Assembly: GCF_002155975.1 (NCBI RefSeq)
Contig: NZ_MUMI01000268.1
Location: 1 to 42,155, forward strand
Direction: 5' to 3'
DNA: 42,155 nt
Source of the DNA: Amycolatopsis kentuckyensis
Lineage (GTDB): Bacteria > Actinomycetota > Actinomycetes > Mycobacteriales > Pseudonocardiaceae
A model generated the notes under the pieces. That model did no database searches. It saw only the letters and a program-made list of their open reading frames with translations, and had not been told where the DNA came from. This document shows positions 38,824-42,155 of the stretch, piece after piece; position 1 is the stretch's first letter; each line of letters begins with the position of its first letter. The translations under genes were made by a program, and so were the position numbers.

Positions 38824-39924
38824 CTAGGCGAGCCAGGACTTCGCGGTGGTCACCTCGGCCAGCCGCCCGGGGATCGGGGTGACGCCGAGACCGGGCCCGG
38901 ACGGCACCGGCAGCCGTCCGGCTTCGAGCACGAACGGCTCGGTGATGTCGGTGCGGTAGAACCGGTCCGACGCCGAGGTGTCGCCGGGCAGGGTGAACCC
39001 GGGCAGCGACGCCAGCGCGACGTTGGCGGCCCGGCCCAGTCCGGTTTCGAGCATTCCGCCGCACCAGACCGGGACGCCGTGCGCGACGCAGACGTCGTGC
39101 ACCCGCCGGGCCTCCAGGTAGCCGCCGACCCGGCTGGGCTTGATGTTGACGATCCGGCAGGCGCCGAGCGTGATCGCGGCGGCGGCCGACCGGGCCGACA
39201 CGATGGTCTCGTCCAGGCAGATCGGCGTCCGGAGGTGCCGGGCGAGCTCGGCGTGGCCGAGCACGTCCTCCTCTTCCAGGGGCTGCTCGATCAGCAGCAG
39301 CCCGAACGGATCGAGGCGTTGCAGCTGCGGGACGTCCGAGAGCGTGTACGCCGTGTTTGCGTCGACCTGCAGCAGGACGTCGCCGAAGCGCTCGCGGACC
39401 GCGCGCACCGGCTCGACGTCCCAGCCGGGTTCGATCTTCAGCTTGATGCGCAGGTACCCGGCATCGAGGTAGCCGCCGACGACGTCCAGGAGCTGCGGGA
39501 TCGAGTCCATGATCCCGACCGACACCCCGCACGGCACGGAGTCCGATGTGGACCCGAGCGCCGTGCCGAAGGACAGGCCGTGCGCTCGCAGCTCGGCGTC
39601 GAGCACGGCCATTTCCAGCGCGGCCTTGGCCATCCGGTGGCCCTTGACCTTCGCCAGCAGCGGCGCGACCCGGTTCGCCGTCAGCTCTCCGGCGGCGAGG
39701 AGCGCGGGCACGAGGAAGGCCTGCACCACGTGCTCGACGCCGTCGATGTACTCCGAGGAGTAGAGCGGGCCGGCCATCGCCCCGCACTCGCCCCAGCCTT
39801 CGCCTTCGGACGTCACCGCCCGCAGGAGCAGCAGTTCGCGGTCGGCCTGCGTCCCGAACGACGTCCGGAACGGGGCCACCAGGGGCATCCGCACGCGGAG
39901 GAGTTCCACACCGGTGAGCTTCAC
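38824..39924 (-). CDS. N-succinylamino acid racemase / o-succinylbenzoate synthase (enolase superfamily)
   Basis: This 366-residue protein begins at GTG 39924, overlapping the transferase stop. Catalytic residues are in place: Lys161-x-Lys163 (RIKLKI), metal ligands Asp188 (QVDAN), Glu213 (LIEQP) and Asp238 (CLDE), and Lys262 (NIKPSR). The sequence strongly resembles my recollection of the Amycolatopsis N-acylamino acid racemase (shared MPLVAPFRTSFGTQ, LEMAVLDAELRAH, CGVSVGIMD, GLGRAANVALASLP), with one residue fewer between Lys163 and the first metal aspartate. Such enzymes racemise N-succinylamino acids and many also make o-succinylbenzoate. No menaquinone genes are nearby, whereas a transferase and an M20 deacylase are. 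D-to-L amino acid conversion is therefore the likely role. Confidence 0.95.
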   Translation of the reverse strand: MKLTGVELLRVRMPLVAPFRTSFGTQADRELLLLRAVTSEGEGWGECGAMAGPLYSSEYIDGVEHVVQAFLVPALLAAGELTANRVAPLLAKVKGHRMAKAALEMAVLDAELRAHGLSFGTALGSTSDSVPCGVSVGIMDSIPQLLDVVGGYLDAGYLRIKLKIEPGWDVEPVRAVRERFGDVLLQVDANTAYTLSDVPQLQRLDPFGLLLIEQPLEEEDVLGHAELARHLRTPICLDETIVSARSAAAAITLGACRIVNIKPSRVGGYLEARRVHDVCVAHGVPVWCGGMLETGLGRAANVALASLPGFTLPGDTSASDRFYRTDITEPFVLEAGRLPVPSGPGLGVTPIPGRLAEVTTAKSWLA

Positions 39925-40802
39925 TGAGACTCCTTGGTCAGCACGTACCAGCCGGCACGATCGAATCCGGTGACCGAGGCACCCCCGGCGAGCAGGCCGC
40001 CGAGCACCTCCCGCAGCGCGGCCCGCCAGGCCCGGCCCAGGTCCGGGTCGGTCCGCCGGAGCGCCTCGATGTCCGGCGGGACGGCGACCAGCACCACCGG
40101 CGCGTCCGCGGCACCGGTGACCGGGCGGGCGTCCGGGCCGGCCGAAAGCGCGACCGCGGCTCCCCCGGCCCGCAAGGCCGTCGCGTCCACCCGGTCCGGC
40201 CGGCCGGCGGCGGCCGTCCGCACGGACGGGCTCGCCAGGTCCCAGGTGACCATGAGGCGGTCGGAGTCGCCGGTGCCGTTGATGCCGTCCTGCATCGGGC
40301 CGTAGAAGTCCGGCAGGTAGCGGGCCGGGCGGGCGGCGAGCTTGGTCAGGTTGAAGTGGGCGTTGCGGCGCACCAGCGGGTCGAACGTCCAGGAGATCTC
40401 CGCGACGCCCTGGCGCAGGGCCCAGGCGCGCTGGTGCAGTTTGAGCGCGAAGCCGATGCCGCGGCCGTGCCCGGCCGTGGCGACCCCGGCGATGTGGCTG
40501 TGCAGTCCTCCCTTCGCGGGTTCGCCGAAGAACCCGAAGCAGGCGCCGAGCAGTCCCGGCCCGTCGAACGCGCCGGCCACGTAGTTGCCCGCCGACACCA
40601 TGGCCCGCAGCAGTTCGGCCGTGACCAGGGGGTTGCCGGGTGCGGGCCGCCAGATCGATTCGAAGAGCCGGGACACCGCGGCCAGGTCGGGGACCTCGGC
40701 CAGGGTCCGGATCCGGACGCCCGAGGCGAGGGCGGCGCCGGCCGCCGCGGCGGTGGCCTCGTCCCGCAGCGGCGGGGCTGTGTTCGTCACGACTTCTGTC
40801 AC
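39921..40802 (-). CDS. GNAT-family acyltransferase, probable amino acid N-succinyltransferase
   Basis: This protein has about 293 residues. The acyl-CoA pyrophosphate loop reads GHGRGIGFALKLHQRAWAL, the R/Q-x-x-G-x-G pattern of GNAT enzymes, preceded by the strand GLHSHIAGVATA. EISWTFDPLVRRNAHFNLTK follows. Proteins of this type sit beside N-succinylamino acid racemases; in Geobacillus kaustophilus a GNAT enzyme succinylates D-amino acids in a pathway turning them into L-forms. Here the gene overlaps the racemase start (GTGA), supporting that role. I prefer GTG 40802, nine bases after GGAAAGG; GTG 40808 or ATG 40811 is too close to that SD. The C-terminal ~90 residues (VLVAVPPDIEALRRTDPDLG) form a second small domain. 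Confidence 0.85.
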   Translation of the reverse strand: MTEVVTNTAPPLRDEATAAAAGAALASGVRIRTLAEVPDLAAVSRLFESIWRPAPGNPLVTAELLRAMVSAGNYVAGAFDGPGLLGACFGFFGEPAKGGLHSHIAGVATAGHGRGIGFALKLHQRAWALRQGVAEISWTFDPLVRRNAHFNLTKLAARPARYLPDFYGPMQDGINGTGDSDRLMVTWDLASPSVRTAAAGRPDRVDATALRAGGAAVALSAGPDARPVTGAADAPVVLVAVPPDIEALRRTDPDLGRAWRAALREVLGGLLAGGASVTGFDRAGWYVLTKESQ

Positions 40803-40834
40803 GCCCACCATCCTTTCCGGACGGTCGCCGCCGG

Positions 40835-41956
40835 TCACCGTTGTCCCGTACGGGATTCTCGGTGGGTGTTCGTCGGCGCGGACGAACTCCGCCGCCTCAG
40901 CACGGTTTCGGTGAGCGCGGTGAGCAGCGCGGTCCGCCGGGGCAGCTCCGCGACGACGACGTGTTCGTCGTCGGCGTGCGCGCCCCCGCCGACCGCGCCG
41001 AGGCCGTCGAGCGTCGGGATGCCCAGTCCCGCGGTGAAATTGCCGTCCGAAGCACCGCCGACCGAGGCCTGGGTGAGTGTCCCGGCCGCGAGTTCGTTCG
41101 CGAGCACGAACAGCTCCGAAGACGCTCCCGCGTCCAGCGGCGCGCGGTTGATGCCGCCGACGATGCGGATCCGGGCCTCTTCGTGCACCGGTGCGAGGCT
41201 TCTGATGGCGCGGTCGACGCGCTCTTGTTCGGCCGCGTCCCACACCCGCACGTCGACGGCGACGCTCGCCTTGGCGGGCACGGTGTTCGTCGTGGTCCCG
41301 GCCGTCAGCGCGGTCGGCACGACGGTGGTGCCCAGGTCCGCGTCGGCGAGCGCGGCGATCGCGAGGATCTGGTGGGCGAGCTCGATCCCCGCGTTGACGC
41401 CCTTTTCCGGTTCGAGCCCGGCGTGCGCGGCGCGGCCTTCGACCTCGACGCGGTACAGGGAAACGCCTTTGCGGCGCGTCTTCAGCGCGCCGCCGTCGGC
41501 CGAGGCTTCGAGCACGAAGACCGCGTCGCAGCTCTTGGCTTCCTCTTCGATCAAGGTGCGGGACAGCGGCGAGCCGATTTCTTCGTCGCCGGTGACGAGG
41601 ATCGAGAGGCCGTCGCGGTCGGTCAGCGCGGCGGCGGCGTGCAGGGCCATCACGACCCCGGCCTTCATGTCGAAGCAGCCGGGTCCGCGCAGGATCCCGT
41701 CTTCGATGGTGAAGGGGTGGGTGCGCAGGGAGCCCAGCGGCCACACGGTGTCGTGGTGGCCGAGCAGCAGGACCCGCGGCTCGCCGTCGCCGAACCGCCA
41801 GCGCAGGTGCGTGCAGCCGCCGGTGACGATCCGTTCGGGCTCGGCGCCGAGCAGGCGGCGGCCGATCCCGGCGACGACCTCGGCGCTGCGCGCGACGGCA
41901 TCGTGGTCGGCCGAAGGCGACTCGCACCGGACGAGCGTCCCGATGTCGTCGATCAC
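40835..41956 (-). CDS. M20-family metallopeptidase (carboxypeptidase G2-like), probable N-succinyl-L-amino acid desuccinylase
   Basis: This 373-residue protein has the full set of M20 zinc and catalytic residues: His67-x-Asp69 (GHHDTVWP), bridging Asp96 (GPGCFDMKAG), the general base and ligand Glu125-Glu126 (TGDEEIGS), Glu150 (FVLEAS) and a C-terminal histidine in HADDEHV. A dimerisation lid (RVEVEGRAAHAGLEPEKGVN) interrupts the catalytic domain. The overall pattern follows carboxypeptidase G2, which removes an acyl or folyl group from an amino acid. Next to a racemase and GNAT it probably hydrolyses the N-succinyl-L-amino acid, making the D-to-L conversion irreversible. Start GTG 41956 overlaps the deacylase stop; the transferase follows 32 bases downstream. 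Confidence 0.92.
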   Translation of the reverse strand: MIDDIGTLVRCESPSADHDAVARSAEVVAGIGRRLLGAEPERIVTGGCTHLRWRFGDGEPRVLLLGHHDTVWPLGSLRTHPFTIEDGILRGPGCFDMKAGVVMALHAAAALTDRDGLSILVTGDEEIGSPLSRTLIEEEAKSCDAVFVLEASADGGALKTRRKGVSLYRVEVEGRAAHAGLEPEKGVNAGIELAHQILAIAALADADLGTTVVPTALTAGTTTNTVPAKASVAVDVRVWDAAEQERVDRAIRSLAPVHEEARIRIVGGINRAPLDAGASSELFVLANELAAGTLTQASVGGASDGNFTAGLGIPTLDGLGAVGGGAHADDEHVVVAELPRRTALLTALTETVLRRRSSSAPTNTHRESRTGQR

Positions 41957-42155
41957 CGCGGCTCACCCCGCAACGGCTTGCCGGGCAGCGCTTCCGCGTC
42001 CAGGTTTCCGTCCCGGACCACCGGAACTCCGGCGACGTACAGGTGCCGGACACCTCGCGAAGGCCGGGTGGGGTCGGCGTAGGTGGCGGTGTCGGTGATG
42101 CGGTCCGGGTCGAGAACGACGACGTCGGCGTCGGCCCCGGCGCCCAGGTGGCCCT
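41953..42155 (-). CDS. N-acyl-D-amino-acid deacylase / D-aminoacylase (partial, C-terminus)
   Basis: Only the last 67 residues lie in the window. They read GADADVVVLDPDRITDTATY, then ADPTRPSRGVRHLYVAGVPV, and end in VRDGNLDAEALPGKPLRGEP plus arginine. This is the typical C-terminal beta-sandwich end of amidohydrolase-superfamily D-aminoacylases, which release D-amino acids from N-acyl forms. The catalytic residues are outside the window, so a dihydroorotase- or imidazolonepropionase-like relative cannot be fully excluded. Its stop overlaps the M20 start (GTGA), making it the first visible gene of the cluster. Confidence 0.8.
   Translation of the reverse strand, partial: GHLGAGADADVVVLDPDRITDTATYADPTRPSRGVRHLYVAGVPVVRDGNLDAEALPGKPLRGEPR

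Noticed and set aside
38824..39924. Assignment as a menaquinone-pathway o-succinylbenzoate synthase (menC)
   Set aside because: No other men genes are adjacent; a GNAT and an M20 enzyme flank it. The activity may coexist but is probably not the local role.

Overview
The window is high-GC DNA with GC-rich third codon positions, frequent GTG/TTG starts and Streptomyces-like promoter and Shine-Dalgarno (SD) signals. It fits an actinomycete of the family Pseudonocardiaceae. The best single clue is the enolase-superfamily protein at 38824-39924, which closely resembles, from memory, the N-acylamino acid racemase / o-succinylbenzoate synthase of Amycolatopsis. I see no phage, IS element, CRISPR array or rRNA operon. 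I assign 36 protein-coding genes (two cut by the window ends), two tRNA genes and one probable decayed gene.

Layout. 1-2726: a large ATPase/LuxR regulator, cut by the left edge. 3463-4464: a solitary NMT1/SsuA-type binding lipoprotein with a promoter and a hairpin over its SD. 4480-6194: a two-gene permease pair (GCEC-type permease plus TIGR03943-like partner) read from a structured intergenic region. 6495-8402: a secreted S53 protease ending at a perfect hairpin. 8445-9896: two SMR exporter subunits and an SDR. 10029-13495: an overlapping operon of class II aldolase, PfkB kinase, flavin amine oxidase and SRPBCC protein. 13544-17037: an Acg-type nitroreductase, a small lipoprotein and a secreted GH64-CBM6 beta-1,3-glucanase. 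17034-18887: an XRE/MmyB regulator and a quinone-oxidoreductase-like protein. 19625-20137: a secreted AA10 LPMO with a DasR-type operator upstream. 20412-21065: a divergent, probably leaderless LexA. 21067-23827: a P450 and a divergent MFS exporter. 24136-25908: a methyltransferase, a DUF4287 protein and a divergent TetR regulator with two tandem palindromic operators. 25978-26161: tRNA-Val(CAC) and tRNA-Val(GAC). 26330-27772: a DHA2-type MFS exporter.

27822-42155 is the most interesting part: eleven minus-strand genes, nearly all joined by 4-base start/stop overlaps. In transcription order they are an N-acyl-D-amino-acid deacylase (partial), an M20 deacylase, a GNAT transferase, an N-succinylamino acid racemase-like enzyme, an S12 serine hydrolase, a class A beta-lactamase-like protein, a peptide-binding lipoprotein, a DppB permease, a DppC-DppD fusion, a DppF ATPase, and a 1102-residue protein joining an S9 peptidase to an S12 beta-lactamase-like domain. 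I read this as one unit that imports D-residue-containing peptides or acylated D-amino acids, cleaves them in the cytoplasm and converts D- to L-amino acids by succinylation, racemization and desuccinylation. The racemase trio is known from Geobacillus. Its union with a dedicated importer, three penicillin-recognising-fold enzymes and an S9-S12 fusion is not one I know to be described.

The genes at 6495, 15394 and 19625 (protease, beta-glucanase, LPMO) suggest a saprophytic soil organism that degrades protein, fungal glucan and chitin. All functions are read from motifs and recalled family knowledge; no database search was possible.
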